The notes under the pieces were generated by a model, which saw nothing but the letters and a program-made list of their open reading frames with translations, was not told the DNA's origin and searched no databases. From Mycobacterium lepromatosis (GTDB taxonomy: Bacteria; Actinomycetota; Actinomycetes; Mycobacteriales; Mycobacteriaceae), in contig NZ_CP083405.1 in the NCBI RefSeq assembly GCF_000975265.2, positions 372,001-436,000 on the forward strand: a stretch of DNA of 64,000 nt. The letters are read 5' to 3'. Below, piece after piece: positions 52,810 to 63,191 of the stretch (position 1 is its first letter; the number at the start of each line of letters is the position of its first letter). Both the position numbers and the translations under genes were made by a program.

Positions 52810-54030
52810 GTGACTGTGTTCTCGGTGCTGGCCGGGGTATTGTTCGGGTTGGCATTTGTCGTTGGCATTGTAGCCGGAACCCGGCTGTCGTCGCGAGTAG
52901 CCGAACGCCGGCAGAGGCTGACTACCGAGTGGACGGGCATCACTGTTTTGCAGATGCTGCAACGCATAATCGCGTTGATGCCGCTAGGCGCTGCGGTGGT
53001 TGATCCCTATCGTGATGTGGTTTACCTCAACGAACAGGCCAAGGAGCTAGGACTGGTGCGCGACCGGCAGCTTGATGAACAGGCCTGGCGGGCAGCACAG
53101 CAGGCGCTGGGTGGTGACGATGTCGAATTTGACCTGTTACCCGGAAAACGTTCGACTGCGGGCCGTTCTGGGTTATCGGTGCACGGCCACGCTCGACTGC
53201 TAAGTGAGGAAGACCGCCGGTTCGCCGTGGTCTTCGTTCACGACCAGTCCGACTATGTACGCATGGAGGCGGCTAGGCGTGACTTTGTGGCCAATGTCAG
53301 CCACGAGCTCAAGACCCCGGTCGGCGCCATGGCATTGCTAGCTGAGGCTCTGCTGTCATCGGCGGATGACGCCGAAACCGTGAGCCGGTTCGCCGAGAAG
53401 GTGCTAATCGAGGCCAATCGGTTAGGATACATGGTTGCAGAGCTCATCGAGCTGTCCCGGCTGCAGGGCGCTGAGCGGCTGCCTAACGTAACGGACATTG
53501 ACGTCGATATCGTCGTGTCCGAGGCGATTGCCCGCCATAAGGTGGCCGCCGACACCGCTGCTATCGAGGTTCGCACCGATCCGCCTAGCGGTTTGCGGGT
53601 ATTGGGCGACCAAACCCTACTGGTTACCGCGCTAGCCAATCTGGTGTCCAACGCGATTGCCTACTCGCCGGTTGGTTCGCTGGTGTCGATCAGCCGTCGC
53701 CGTCGTGGCGACAATATCGAGATCGCTGTCACCGACCGCGGCATTGGCATTGCTCTTGAAGATCAGGAGCGGGTCTTCGAGCGCTTCTTCCGCGGCGACA
53801 AGGCGCGCTCGCGGGCTACCGGCGGCAGCGGGCTGGGGTTAGCCATCGTCAAACACGTTGCAGCCAACCATAATGGCAGCATCGGTGTGTGGAGCAAGCC
53901 AGGAACCGGGTCGACATTCACCCTGTCTATTCCACTGTACCAGGATAACGATGAGCAATCCGAACAACCTCGGGGCTGCGATATGTGGCCCAACAGGTCA
54001 CGACGGGAGGAAGAAGAGTTAAGTCGATGA
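52810..54030 (+). CDS. senX3: sensor histidine kinase SenX3
   Basis: Membrane kinase of the SenX3-RegX3 phosphate-starvation system. 406 residues from GTG. N-terminal membrane region at about 1-24, a PAS-like domain at about 45-150, the phospho-acceptor His165 in [11 protein letters not shown], and the ATP-binding part with [11 protein letters not shown] (N box), DRGIGI (G1), FERFFRG (F) and GGSGLGLAI (G2). The last 30 residues are divergent and end REEEELSR. Its stop overlaps a MIRU repeat that links it to regX3. Confidence 0.95.
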   Translation: MTVFSVLAGVLFGLAFVVGIVAGTRLSSRVAERRQRLTTEWTGITVLQMLQRIIALMPLGAAVVDPYRDVVYLNEQAKELGLVRDRQLDEQAWRAAQQALGGDDVEFDLLPGKRSTAGRSGLSVHGHARLLSEEDRRFAVVFVHDQSDYVRMEAARRDFVANVSHELKTPVGAMALLAEALLSSADDAETVSRFAEKVLIEANRLGYMVAELIELSRLQGAERLPNVTDIDVDIVVSEAIARHKVAADTAAIEVRTDPPSGLRVLGDQTLLVTALANLVSNAIAYSPVGSLVSISRRRRGDNIEIAVTDRGIGIALEDQERVFERFFRGDKARSRATGGSGLGLAIVKHVAANHNGSIGVWSKPGTGSTFTLSIPLYQDNDEQSEQPRGCDMWPNRSRREEEELSR

Positions 54031-54080
54031 CCCGCGCAGGCGATGATGCAGAGCGAAGCGATGAGAGGGCACGCGAATGA
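54027..54080 (+). repeat. MIRU repeat bridging senX3 and regX3
   Basis: A 17-codon mini-frame ([17 protein letters not shown]) starts within the senX3 stop (ATGA overlap at 54027) and stops within the regX3 start (TGA at 54078, ATG at 54077). MIRUs at exactly this junction are known from mycobacteria; this is a single short copy. Confidence 0.88.
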
Positions 54081-54760
54081 CAAGTGTGCTGATTGTGGAG
54101 GACGAGGAATCGCTGGCTGATCCGCTGGCGTTTCTCCTCCGCAAGGAAGGTTTTGAGCCCACGGTGGTGACCGATGGGCCAGCGGCACTCGCGGAGTTCG
54201 ATCGCACCGGGGCTGACATAGTGCTGCTGGACTTGATGCTGCCGGGGATGTCTGGCACTGATGTATGCAAGCAGTTGCGTGTCCGTTCCAGCGTGCCGGT
54301 AATAATGGTGACCGCTCGAGACAGTGAGATTGACAAAGTGGTCGGTCTCGAGCTTGGCGCGGACGACTATGTTACGAAACCCTATTCGGCGCGTGAGTTG
54401 ATCGCTCGGATCCGGGCGGTGCTGCGGCGTGGCGGCGACGATGACTCCGACAATAGCGATGGCCTACTGGAGTCCGGGCCGGTCCGGATGGATGTTGAGC
54501 GGCATGTGGTCTCGGTTAACGGCTATGCTATCACCCTGCCGCTTAAAGAATTCGATCTGCTGGAGTACCTGATGCGCAATAGCGGGCGGGTGCTAACCCG
54601 AGGGCAGCTGATCGACCGGGTCTGGGGTGCGGACTACGTCGGCGATACCAAGACCCTCGATGTCCATGTCAAGCGGCTGCGCTCCAAGATCGAGGCCGAT
54701 CCCGCTAACCCGGTGCACCTGGTGACAGTGCGGGGTCTGGGCTACAAACTGGAGAGCTAG
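54077..54760 (+). CDS. regX3: response regulator RegX3
   Basis: OmpR/PhoB-type DNA-binding regulator phosphorylated by SenX3; controls phosphate uptake and respiration genes. 227 residues. The receiver domain has the acidic pocket VEDEE (residues 8-12), the phosphorylation site Asp52 in VLLDLMLPG and the conserved Lys in VTKPYS. The winged-helix effector domain spans about 130-227, with LPLKEFDLLEYLMRNSGRVL and VHVKRLRSKIEADP. Translationally linked to senX3 through the MIRU mini-frame. Confidence 0.97.
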   Translation: MTSVLIVEDEESLADPLAFLLRKEGFEPTVVTDGPAALAEFDRTGADIVLLDLMLPGMSGTDVCKQLRVRSSVPVIMVTARDSEIDKVVGLELGADDYVTKPYSARELIARIRAVLRRGGDDDSDNSDGLLESGPVRMDVERHVVSVNGYAITLPLKEFDLLEYLMRNSGRVLTRGQLIDRVWGADYVGDTKTLDVHVKRLRSKIEADPANPVHLVTVRGLGYKLES

Positions 54761-54774
54761 CCTGCGCACCGCAC

Positions 54775-56200
54775 TGTGACCACCTCGTCGGCCACAGTGA
54801 GCGCCATGATCGATAGCTAGGTTCACCTCTAGGGATCTGGCCAGGATCGACGCGTCGGCAACCCGCACATCTTCGATTCTGCGTAGCCGGTTGTGGTTGT
54901 CCACCGGGCAGAGCCGCGCATCGGAACCGGCGGTCGTGATCCAGGTGGATGGAAAGTGGCCACGTGCAGCCTATTGAGGGCTGCACCGCCTCAGTGCCTC
55001 CTGCAGTGCAGGCAGCTCCGTCACGGTCGTTGCACCGGGCGGATCGGTGAGCACCTCGATTGCGGCGAAGAGTAGCTGGCTGACAGCAGCCATCGCGGTT
55101 AACAGTTTGGGCAAGGTGGTGGTGCACTACCGCCTCACTGTGCACCGACAGAACCGAGCCAACGCCGCGATCGGCCATCATCGCGCCAAACGTCGCGACG
55201 TTCGGTGCCCGATCCAGCTATCCAGCTTAGCCGAGCAGTTCGGTGCCGTAGCCGGAGAAGACCATCAACCCCATGCCCTGCGGTGTAGCGGTAGCTTCAA
55301 TCAACACGTCAGCCTGACTCGTGAAATTCGTGTACGGCAATCGCTTTGCAGCATGTCGTGACACGTGACAACATCCCCGTCGAAGCGCCCGAACAGCATG
55401 GTGGCCGGATGCAGCGCGAAGTTTCGACCAAACCGTGGGTGCACGCCACGACCGCTGCTTTCGCAACAACACCGGTGTTTCGGTGCCACCGGCGGTGATG
55501 ATGACGGTTTCCGCTCGCAAATCGAGCGCGGTGCTGCCGTGTCGGCATGCTAGCACGCCGCGCGCAGGCCATACACGCCTGGGGTAATGCGTTGAGGTGT
55601 ACATCGAACTTAGCGTTATGTGGTTATCCGAGTTGCGCATTGGCAGTTGCCGGCACAGCTGGATGCGTTGTGTGGAATGGGCACCGTTTGTCAGGTCGAC
55701 GATTTGGCGGCCTTGCTCAGCAAGTGTCCGTTGCGGTCCATGATCTTAAGCGACACTGGCGTGGCCTGCAGTGTGTGCTCGACGTCGTCGAGGTGCTTCG
55801 TCAGCTGTTCCGGATCGACCAGGCCAAGACCGAATTCGTGGCGCCGGCGTCGTTGCGCAGCTGGCGGCGGCAGGAAGCAGGTGCCGGAGTTCGTGACGGT
55901 AGTGCCACCGACTGCATAGCCGACTGGCAGCACTAACGATGGTCGTACCAGCGCTATGGTCGCACCGGGATTGCATTGTAAGCTGGCGTAGTAGTCAACT
56001 GGGTGGCTGGTACGTAACTCATCGACCATTCAGCGACGACCCTGCTTCGAGCACGCCAGTTCCTAAGCCGGCTTGCGCCAAGGTGTGAGCCATCGTGGCG
56101 CCGGCCAGCGCCGGACCCGACGATCACCGTGTCGTCCGGTAATGACGGAAGCTCTGTTATTCGACTGGGTGACGGTCAAGGCGGTGTCGGGGTTAGCCGC
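54775..56200 (-). pseudogene. GMC-family oxidoreductase pseudogene (Rv0492c)
   Basis: FAD-dependent GMC (choline dehydrogenase-like) family. Pieces in order on the minus strand: DDTVIVGSG (FAD loop), ATIALVRPSLVLPVGYAVGG, TTVTNSGTCFLPPPA, FGLGLVDPEQLTKHLDDVEH, ALDLRAETVIITAGGTETPV, then in another frame LGRNFALHPATMLFGRFDGD, EATATPQGMGLMVFSGYGTE, MMADRGVGSV, and finally VADASIL near 54850. Stops separate most of these. About 300 bp beyond 56200 may be its unreadable N terminus. Confidence 0.88.
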
Positions 56201-56739
56201 GTCATGTTCGTGGGCGTGAGCGAACTATTCCTGCGCAAAAGGTGTTACGCGCCGTTGGCCAGCAACACGATCACCGTCATCACCTCGACGGCCGCACTGG
56301 CATACAGGGGCATACCGGCTTAGCACAGTGACTCGCTGCAGTACCTGATCTTCTTGCTGGCCGGGTTAAGTCGCTACAGCGGCCGGCCGGTGGTCAAGTA
56401 GCTCGTCGCGGTCAGTTAGAGAAGCCCGGTGCGCACCTCCCGCCATGCCAGGGCACGTAGTTGTGTGTGGTAAACGGTCAACGCGTGTGACGAGCTGGGC
56501 CCGTGACGGGCTGCCGCGCTCCTCGGGCAGCAACGCGCCGCCGAACGAGCCTAACGAGGGGGCCTAAGCGTGATCAGCAAGATGGCTCATTCATGCGTCC
56601 GAGTCGCCGCCCAGCGTGATGAAGAACGGGTAGGTTGCAAAGAATGCACTCAGCTGCTGCGTGCAGCGGCCACCCCGCTTTGTTTGTCTTGACGTCGAAA
56701 CCCTGCTTGCCTACTGGGGGGATTCTAATCGATTGGGTC
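56201..56739. other. no clearly recognisable gene
   Basis: Probably the decayed N-terminal part of the GMC oxidoreductase and a small neighbour (Rv0492A position). No family motif could be read on either strand. Confidence 0.4.
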
Positions 56740-57730
56740 AGAAAAGCTGGGACGCTTGCAACTTCGTGACACGCCATACCAGACCATCACGACGGTCGGC
56801 GTGTAGGCCGCGCTCGATCAGTATTCCTGCGGCAAGCAGCAGCATCGGGTCGAAGAGACAGATCGTTTCGTTGATGTTGATATTGGGTGCCTCGACACCG
56901 CGCAGCCCGACTTCGACATGCCCGGTTACCAGCCCACCGACCAGTGCCGGTCACCGATCTCTATGTGGCTGTCGGCCTGCTAAGTGTTGGTGCGCGCCGC
57001 GACGGCTTTGTCCGGATCGGTATCTCTCAGGCTCACGCACAGGTCGGTAGGCTAGTCTACACAGATGAGCATGGCGTGGGCACCAATGTGTACCTCCAGT
57101 CCATTTGCCAGTGTCGCAGAACGAATGTGGTTCGAATCCGAAGCGACGGGACAGGGCCTTGCGGGCCAGTATTTTCCGTCAATACGGAAGCGTACGAACG
57201 CGATTGTTATCGCCATAGACGGTGCCACCCGCGGTGACAGCATCTAAGACGTTGCCACCGTCGGGTTAGGCATGGATCCACCCCCGGAATTTTGCGCTGC
57301 TGTGCTCGTAGATGTGAGTCACACCACCGAGCCATATGTCGACACAGTGGGTGGTTTCGCCGACCGTTCAGCGAACTTGTGTTTGTCCAGGACAGAACCT
57401 ATACGAGTGATTGCGTGCTCGGTCAATACACCCGCGCCTCCTGCACGTCTGCCGCGTAGAACCAAGTCATGTCGGTCGCGGTTTGGAATGGGTTTGGGTC
57501 CGAAACGCGCGGTTCGTGGTGGAGCTGGGCCGTCGAGCCAGTGCCGCGCTGCGAAAATCCTCACAGTGGGTACACAAGCTGGCGCACGTCAGGCGAATCC
57601 GACAGGGTCGGCTTACTAGGTTAAGCGCTCCGTCCGGGCCCCGACAATGCGAGGCTGCGGGCGGATCTCAGGGCGGTTGTCCACTCTATCCACCTCTGGT
57701 CGACTGGTCGTCGAGCGGACGTTACGCTCA
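56740..57730 (-). pseudogene. conserved hypothetical pseudogene (Rv0493c position)
   Basis: The minus strand shows IFAARHWLDGPAPPRTARFG then PKPIPNRDRHDLVLRGRRAG, LTEHAITRIGSVLDKHKFAE near 57330-57560, a middle piece RSATLANGLEVHIGAHAMLI near 57060-57130, and SLRDTDPDKAVAARTN near 57000. Each is separated by stops or frame changes. The length (about 330 codons) and position between the GMC gene and the GntR regulator fit Rv0493c. Function unknown. Confidence 0.5.
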
Positions 57731-57774
57731 TCGGGTTGTGTAATCTTGATGTCCAGTGGTGGTTTGGCGATCTC

Positions 57775-57816
57775 ATTGGTTCATTCACTTTGATTGTATG
57801 GAGCTAATGAACCAAT
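57775..57816. promoter_or_regulatory. candidate GntR operator overlapping the start of the Rv0494 remnant
   Basis: ATTGGTTCATT (57775-57785) and AATGAACCAAT (57806-57816) are perfect inverted 11-mers separated by 20 bp. The second arm overlaps the remnant's ATG. Position fits autoregulation, known for M. tuberculosis Rv0494. Confidence 0.5.
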
Positions 57817-58560
57817 CAAGGCTGATTCAGCCACCTGATCGTTGTCGTGTGGCTAAGCAAATCTCTGCGTCGATCGCCGATGCCATCCGCGATGGCGCTT
57901 TTCCGCCGGGCTAGACTCCGCTGCCCGAGCGGGAGTGGGTTGAACAAGCTCAGTGTTAATCGCACGTTGTTTCCGGCAGAGTCGGGCCCGGATGCAGTAG
58001 ATTGGGTCTTTATCGAGGCCCGGCATGGGGCTAGCAGCGTGGTGTGCGATTCCACCCCTTCATCTATCCTGCGGTCGTCGAGGCGTTGGTGCGGAAATTG
58101 GGTTCCGAGTTCCTGATCGAGCTGTTTGCGATCCGCGCGGCTCTAGGTCCTCTGATCGGTTGCCTGGTTGCTGACCGGAACACATTCGATTACGCCGAGG
58201 CATTGTGCGCCGCGCTGGCAGGAGTGTAGGGGGGGCCGAGACGGCCCCGGCACGTCAGGCGGACTACGACTACCTAGCCTACTTTGGTGTCCTCATCCAC
58301 AGCATCCGCCAGCCGTGCGTTGGGTCTGTTGTATCGCTGGGTCGAGCACGCCTTCGGCGGACGCGAGCACGAACTCACCGGTAGCCTACGCCGACCCCGC
58401 CCCGGTGGTCGCTGACTTGCACGCCATCCCCAAGGCTGTGCTGGCGCGCTACACGGTGACGGCCGCTTCGTTGGTCGAGGCATACCTGTAGGCCGGCGTG
58501 CTGCGCGTCGTCGGGTCGTACCAAGAAGGCGGCAAACCCGATACAGGATTTAATGGGCAA
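57807..58560 (+). pseudogene. GntR/FadR-family regulator pseudogene (Rv0494)
   Basis: [20 protein letters not shown] with [15 protein letters not shown] is followed by TAG; PLPEREW continues the winged-helix domain and then breaks. The FCD effector domain is seen as [40 protein letters not shown], then in other frames [20 protein letters not shown] sequence near 58320 and VLARYTVTAASLVEAYL. Several frameshifts. Its operator-like repeat is intact. Confidence 0.85.
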
Positions 58561-58567
58561 CCTGGCG

Positions 58568-59401
58568 CTACTTGGCCGCCTGCGTCGCCGGGTGCACTGC
58601 GATGATACCTAATTTGTTGCGACGCTTACATATTGCCGCTAGCTCGGCGTAAGCGTTCGCGCCAAGCAGTTCGGTGAGTTCGTCGGCCAGGCTCTCCCAC
58701 ACCTGCTTACTGTCGACGTGGCTGGCCGGATCACCGGTGCAATACCAATGTAAATCCGCGCCGCCGGAACCCCAGCTGCGGCGGTCATATTCGGTGACTG
58801 TGGTTTTTAGAATTTCGGTGCCGTCGGGCCTGGTCACCCACTCCTGGCTGTGTCGGATCGGCAGTTGCCAACAAACATTGGGTTTCATCGTCCGCGGCGG
58901 TACGCCTAGCTTGAGGGCTTTGCTATGTAGTGCGCAGCCAGCTCCGATAGGGAACTCAGGTCGGTTTAGGAAGATGCAGGCGTCCTTGTGCTTTCGGGTC
59001 CGGAATTGGGGTTGGCCATCATGCTCGTCGAGTTCCAAGTAACCTCTATGGCCCAAGCCTTTTTCGCGGAATTGCCAGTCGTCGTGGCTGAGCTTTTTTA
59101 CCGCTTCGTCCAAGCGAGTTCGGTCGTCGTCGTCCGACAGGAATGCGCCGTGCGAGCAGCAGCCATCATCTGGTCGACCGGCCACGGTGCCCCTGCACGC
59201 AGGTGTGCCGAACACACACGTCCAGCGTGACAGTAGCCAGGTGAGGTCGGCCGCGATTAGCTGATCGGAATTGCCCGGGTCGTAGAACTCCACCCACTCA
59301 CGGGTGAAATCCAAGTCGACCTCTTCCCCTGGATGCACCGGTTCCAGCTGCGAGTTTGCCACGTATTCAACCGTAGACCCAGATTCTGGACCGCCTGACA
59401 C
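58568..59401 (-). CDS. conserved Cys-rich protein (Rv0495c)
   Basis: The frame is open to 59539, but homology to the M. tuberculosis protein starts at [17 protein letters not shown] codons at 59401 and 59362 are both possible; the first is given, which also avoids overlap with ppx1. Cysteine pairs [26 protein letters not shown] with [14 protein letters not shown], and NVCWQLP resemble the YkgJ/DUF3109-type metal or Fe-S binding pattern. Function unknown. Divergent from ppx1 and well conserved in mycobacteria. Confidence 0.82.
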   Translation of the reverse strand: MSGGPESGSTVEYVANSQLEPVHPGEEVDLDFTREWVEFYDPGNSDQLIAADLTWLLSRWTCVFGTPACRGTVAGRPDDGCCSHGAFLSDDDDRTRLDEAVKKLSHDDWQFREKGLGHRGYLELDEHDGQPQFRTRKHKDACIFLNRPEFPIGAGCALHSKALKLGVPPRTMKPNVCWQLPIRHSQEWVTRPDGTEILKTTVTEYDRRSWGSGGADLHWYCTGDPASHVDSKQVWESLADELTELLGANAYAELAAICKRRNKLGIIAVHPATQAAK

Positions 59402-59504
59402 GGTGATACCCTGCGCGCATCGTTGCTTGGCGGGGTTTGTTTTGCCGCGGTGTCTCAGCGGGTCGCGCAGCGCTAGCTGCGTTGTCCGGCTAGGTTGGTG
59501 TTTT

Positions 59505-60524
59505 GTGCGATTGGGCGTGCTTGACGTTGGTAGCAACACGGTTCATCTGCTTGTGGTTGATGCTTATCGCGGCGGACATCCGACACCAATGAGTTCGACA
59601 AAGGCTACGTTGCGAATGGCCGAAGCCACGGACAGCTCGGGTAAGATCACCAAGCGCGGTGCCGACAAGCTAGTTTCCACAATCGGCGAATTCGCTAAGA
59701 TTGCCGTCAGTTCCGGCTGCACTGAGCTTATGGCCTTCGCTACGTCCGCAGTGCGCGAGGCGGGAAATTCCGACGACGTGTTGTCCAGGGTGCGCAAGGA
59801 AACCGGTGTCCCGTTGCAGGTGCTACGCGGTGTCGACGAGTCACGACTGACCTTTTTGGCGGTGCGGCGGTGGTTTGGGTGGAGCGCGGGGCGAATCATC
59901 AACCTCGACATTGGCGGCGGCTCGTTGGAGTTGTCAAGCGGTGTCGATGAGGAGCCCGAGGTCGCGTTATCACTGCCGCTTGGTGCCGGACGGTTAACCC
60001 GCGAGTGGCTGCCAGACGATCCGCCCGGCCGGCGCCGGGTGGCTATGCTGCGTGACTGGCTGGATTCCGAGCTGTCGGGTGCCAGAGTGACTGTTTTGGA
60101 AGCCGGCAACCCCGATCTCGCGGTAGCAACGTCGAAGACGTTTCGTTCGCTGGCTAGGCTCACTGGTGCGGCACCGTCAACGGCGGGACCGCGGGCGAAG
60201 CGCGCACTAACCGTCAACAGCCTGCGACAACTCATCGCGTTTATCTCTAGGATGACGGCGTCTGACCGTGCCGAATTAGAAGGGATAAGTGCCGAGAGGG
60301 CGCCGCAAATCGTAGCGGGCGCTTTGGTGGCCGAAGCAAGTATGCGAGCGTTGTCGATAGAAACGGTGGATATCTGCCCGTGGGCGTTACGGGAAGGCCT
60401 CATCTTACGCAAACTCGACAGCGAAGCTGATGGAACCGCACTCGTGCAGACTGCGGTGCGGGATACTAAAGGCCAAGAGGTTGATCGGAACGCAGCTAGC
60501 CGATCGAGAGGCGAAAAAACATGA
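59505..60524 (+). CDS. ppx1: exopolyphosphatase/GppA-family phosphatase Ppx1
   Basis: Sugar-kinase/Hsp70-fold enzyme; M. tuberculosis Rv0496 hydrolyses short-chain polyphosphate. The GTG at 59505 starts the conserved [19 protein letters not shown] phosphate-binding loop; upstream in-frame codons to 59304 overlap Rv0495c and lack homology. The second loop is [16 protein letters not shown], followed by [19 protein letters not shown]. 339 residues. Its presence beside senX3-regX3 fits polyphosphate and phosphate control. Overlaps the next gene by 4 bp (ATGA). Confidence 0.92.
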   Translation: MRLGVLDVGSNTVHLLVVDAYRGGHPTPMSSTKATLRMAEATDSSGKITKRGADKLVSTIGEFAKIAVSSGCTELMAFATSAVREAGNSDDVLSRVRKETGVPLQVLRGVDESRLTFLAVRRWFGWSAGRIINLDIGGGSLELSSGVDEEPEVALSLPLGAGRLTREWLPDDPPGRRRVAMLRDWLDSELSGARVTVLEAGNPDLAVATSKTFRSLARLTGAAPSTAGPRAKRALTVNSLRQLIAFISRMTASDRAELEGISAERAPQIVAGALVAEASMRALSIETVDICPWALREGLILRKLDSEADGTALVQTAVRDTKGQEVDRNAASRSRGEKT

Positions 60525-61588
60525 CCGGACCACACAACGACACCGAGCGCCCCCCCGCCCGGCCGATCTCGGTGGCCGAATTGCTGGCTAGGAATGGAAC
60601 CATTGGTGCTCCCGCGGTCAGCCGCCGCCGGCGTCGGCGCACTGACAGTGACACGGTCACGGTCGCGGAGCTGACCTGCGATATTCCGATCATTCATGAT
60701 GACCACGACGACGAGCAGCGTCTGGCAGCCATCCATGCTCATAGGGCCAACATAGGAGTCCGGGTTGTCGAGCCGGCCGACCAATCTCCGCTAGAATCGG
60801 TCTGTGAAGGCATCATCGCTGAGTCACCGGTCGACGACCGCGGCCATGTCCCGCCCGGGTATTGGTCCGAACCTGAACCGCGTTGGCCCAATTCGTCGCC
60901 GCTAAATCAACTCAAGGCGGGACTGCAACGGAGTGCTTGCTCGCGTCCGTTGCCCAACTTCGGTGACGTATGGCACTCGGTTGCTTCGGCCAGCACCGCG
61001 CAGCCGCCATCCGATGCCGAGGAGATGAGCCCCGATCCAGTGGAGCACTTCACCCACATCCCGGTGGACTTGATGGACTCCGAGGTGCGTGCGGCCGAAT
61101 TGGTGACGGAGGAGTCGGCGTACGCACGTTACCACTTGCAATTGTCAGCGGAGGCTCTGTTCAGCGGGCACAACCTCGCCAATGAGCTAGTTGGACGGTG
61201 TGGCGATGACCACGCTGCAGCGGGTTCGCTGGCCGTCGGAGCAGACCTCGACGAAGGCCATCTCGACTTGAATACCGATCTTGCTGATATAGTCTCTCCT
61301 GCCGGCGGCTGGCAGAGCAGATTCGAAGCACTGTGGCGAGGCAGCCTGGTCGTGCTGCAGTCGATTTTGGCCGTGGTGTTCGGCGCCGGGCTGTTCGTTG
61401 CCTTCGACCAGCTGTGGCGTTGGAACAGCATTGTGGCGCTAGTTTTATCGGTGTTGATGATTCTTGGCTTGGTGGTCGGGGTGCGGGTAGTTCGCAGAAC
61501 TGAGGACATCGCCAGTACGCTGATCGCGGTTGTGGTGGGTGCTCTGATCACCCTGGGACCGTTAGCGTTGTCCTTGCAATCGGGCTAG
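60521..61588 (+). CDS. membrane protein with long hydrophilic N terminus (Rv0497)
   Basis: 355 residues. A variable, Arg/Asp-rich N-terminal 270 residues (start [20 protein letters not shown], then [12 protein letters not shown]) is followed by three C-terminal membrane helices ([56 protein letters not shown]). Overlaps ppx1 by 4 bp and precedes Rv0498, so it is part of one operon. Function unknown. Confidence 0.85.
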   Translation: MTGPHNDTERPPARPISVAELLARNGTIGAPAVSRRRRRRTDSDTVTVAELTCDIPIIHDDHDDEQRLAAIHAHRANIGVRVVEPADQSPLESVCEGIIAESPVDDRGHVPPGYWSEPEPRWPNSSPLNQLKAGLQRSACSRPLPNFGDVWHSVASASTAQPPSDAEEMSPDPVEHFTHIPVDLMDSEVRAAELVTEESAYARYHLQLSAEALFSGHNLANELVGRCGDDHAAAGSLAVGADLDEGHLDLNTDLADIVSPAGGWQSRFEALWRGSLVVLQSILAVVFGAGLFVAFDQLWRWNSIVALVLSVLMILGLVVGVRVVRRTEDIASTLIAVVVGALITLGPLALSLQSG

Positions 61589-61616
61589 GTTCAGCACATC
61601 GAAACCACGTAGACCT

Positions 61617-62459
61617 TTGCGCCCAGTCATTAAAGTCGGTCTGTCGACGGCCTCTGTGTACCCGTTAAGGGCCGAGGCCGCATTCGAGTATGCGGCTAGG
61701 CTCGGCTACGACGGGGTCGAACTGATGGTGTGGGGCGAATCGGTCAGCCAGGACATCGATGCCGTCAAGGAGCTGTCGCGACGCTATCGCGTGCCGGTGC
61801 TATCTGTGCATGCGCCCTGTCTACTGATCTCGCAACGGGTGTGGGGTGCCAACCCAGTCCCCAAACTGGAACGCAGTGTGCGAGCCGCCGAGCAATTGGG
61901 TGCACAGACGGTCGTCGTGCACCCGCCATTCCGTTGGCAACGGCGTTACGCCGAGGGATTCAGCGACCATGTGGCCGCGCTGGAAGCAGCTAGCGATGTG
62001 ATGATCGCCGTTGAAAATATGTTCCCGTTTCGGGCTGACCGATTTTTTGGGGCCGACCAGTCGCGGGAACGGATGCGCAAGCGTGGCGGTGGTCCGGGTC
62101 CGGCTATCTCGGTGTTCGCACCCTCCTTCGACCCGTTGGATGGCAACCACGCGCACTACACCCTGGACCTGTCGCACACCGCGACCGCGGGCTCCGACTC
62201 ACTGGAGATGGCGCAGCGGATGGGCTCGGGGCTAGTGCACCTGCACTTGTGTGACGGCAGCGGGTTGCCCGCAGACGAGCACCTGGTGCCTGGCCGTGGC
62301 ACGCAACCTACCGCTGCGGTGTGCCAACTGCTGGCCGGCGCAGACTTCACTGGCCACGTGGTGCTCGAAGTGTCCACGTCCAGCGTGCGTTCGGCAACTG
62401 AGCGTGAAACCATGCTGGCCGAATCGTTGCAATTCGCTCGCACGTACCTGCTGCGGTGA
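61617..62459 (+). CDS. TIM-barrel sugar isomerase/AP endonuclease-2 family protein (Rv0498)
   Basis: 280 residues, equal to M. tuberculosis, from a TTG start (reads RPVIKVGLSTASVYPLRAEA). Xylose-isomerase-like TIM barrel: GYDGVELMVWG, VLSVHAPCLL, TVVVHPPFRW, IAVENMFPF, LDLSHTATAGSD, VHLHLCDGSG and GHVVLEVS supply the barrel's Glu/His/Asp metal ligands. Substrate unknown. Clean frame. Confidence 0.88.
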   Translation: MRPVIKVGLSTASVYPLRAEAAFEYAARLGYDGVELMVWGESVSQDIDAVKELSRRYRVPVLSVHAPCLLISQRVWGANPVPKLERSVRAAEQLGAQTVVVHPPFRWQRRYAEGFSDHVAALEAASDVMIAVENMFPFRADRFFGADQSRERMRKRGGGPGPAISVFAPSFDPLDGNHAHYTLDLSHTATAGSDSLEMAQRMGSGLVHLHLCDGSGLPADEHLVPGRGTQPTAAVCQLLAGADFTGHVVLEVSTSSVRSATERETMLAESLQFARTYLLR

Positions 62460-62486
62460 TGTTCATCGAGACCTCTGATTACCGCC

Positions 62487-63165
62487 ATGAACGCGCTATT
62501 CACCACTGCAATGACGCTGCGTGAGGTCGATGCAGGTGTATACGAAGGCGAGCAGCCCGCATTGGATCATCGGGCCCAAGGTGTACAGTGGAGCGACACT
62601 GACACTGTGCGTCAACGTTGCTCACACCGCATGCAGGTGGTGAATCGAGTGGACTGCAACCGGTCGCGGTGTCGGCCGGCTCTTTGTGGCCGCCGATCAG
62701 CGTGGTCGATGTCGAGCTCGCCCAAGAGAACCGCATCGTGGTGCACCTCATGGTCAACCTCGGTGAGCTAGAGCATTGGGTCGCTGGTGACCCAAGCGAG
62801 GCCTTTGCAGCCGCATTCCTGCTGTCGACGTTGGCCCTCGCCAGGGTCGGGTCGTCCGGGCGGCCGCCGGTGATCCAGATGTGAGCGCGCCAGCGTGGCG
62901 TAGCTCCCGACACGTTGTCCTCCCTCATGTGTGGAGATTTGTCGGCGCTGGTAACAAATTGGTCTTGGGCAGCACCGGCTGGGCGCTCGCCGTCGTACTT
63001 ACCGCCTTTTGTCGGTGCTTGACCACCTAAAAGGCTGGCTGTGGGTGATCTGCACCAGCCTAGAGGTTGGGCAGGACTGGGTTCGAACAGGATCACATCG
63101 TCGCCGACTATGTTGTCCGCATTGTAGCGGAGTCGTGCTACCTGGCGTTGGTGCCCTTGCCCGGT
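62487..63165 (+). pseudogene. hotdog thioesterase-like pseudogene (Rv0499)
   Basis: Starts MNALFTTAMTLREVD, then in another frame VSAGSLWPPISVVDVELAQE, then ALARVGSSGRPPVIQM, and a frame-shifted CGDLSALVTN near 62930 with scraps to WRWCPCP. The acyl-CoA thioesterase-like fold is inferred from remembered Rv0499. Multiple frame breaks. Between Rv0498 and proC, as in M. tuberculosis. Confidence 0.75.
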
Positions 63166-63191
63166 AGTATGGCTGAGCCGAGCTGTCTGGG

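Noticed and set aside
59564..60784. 406-codon frame antisense to ppx1 and Rv0497
   Set aside because: Low-complexity Ser/Thr/Arg composition typical of antisense frames; spans two real genes.
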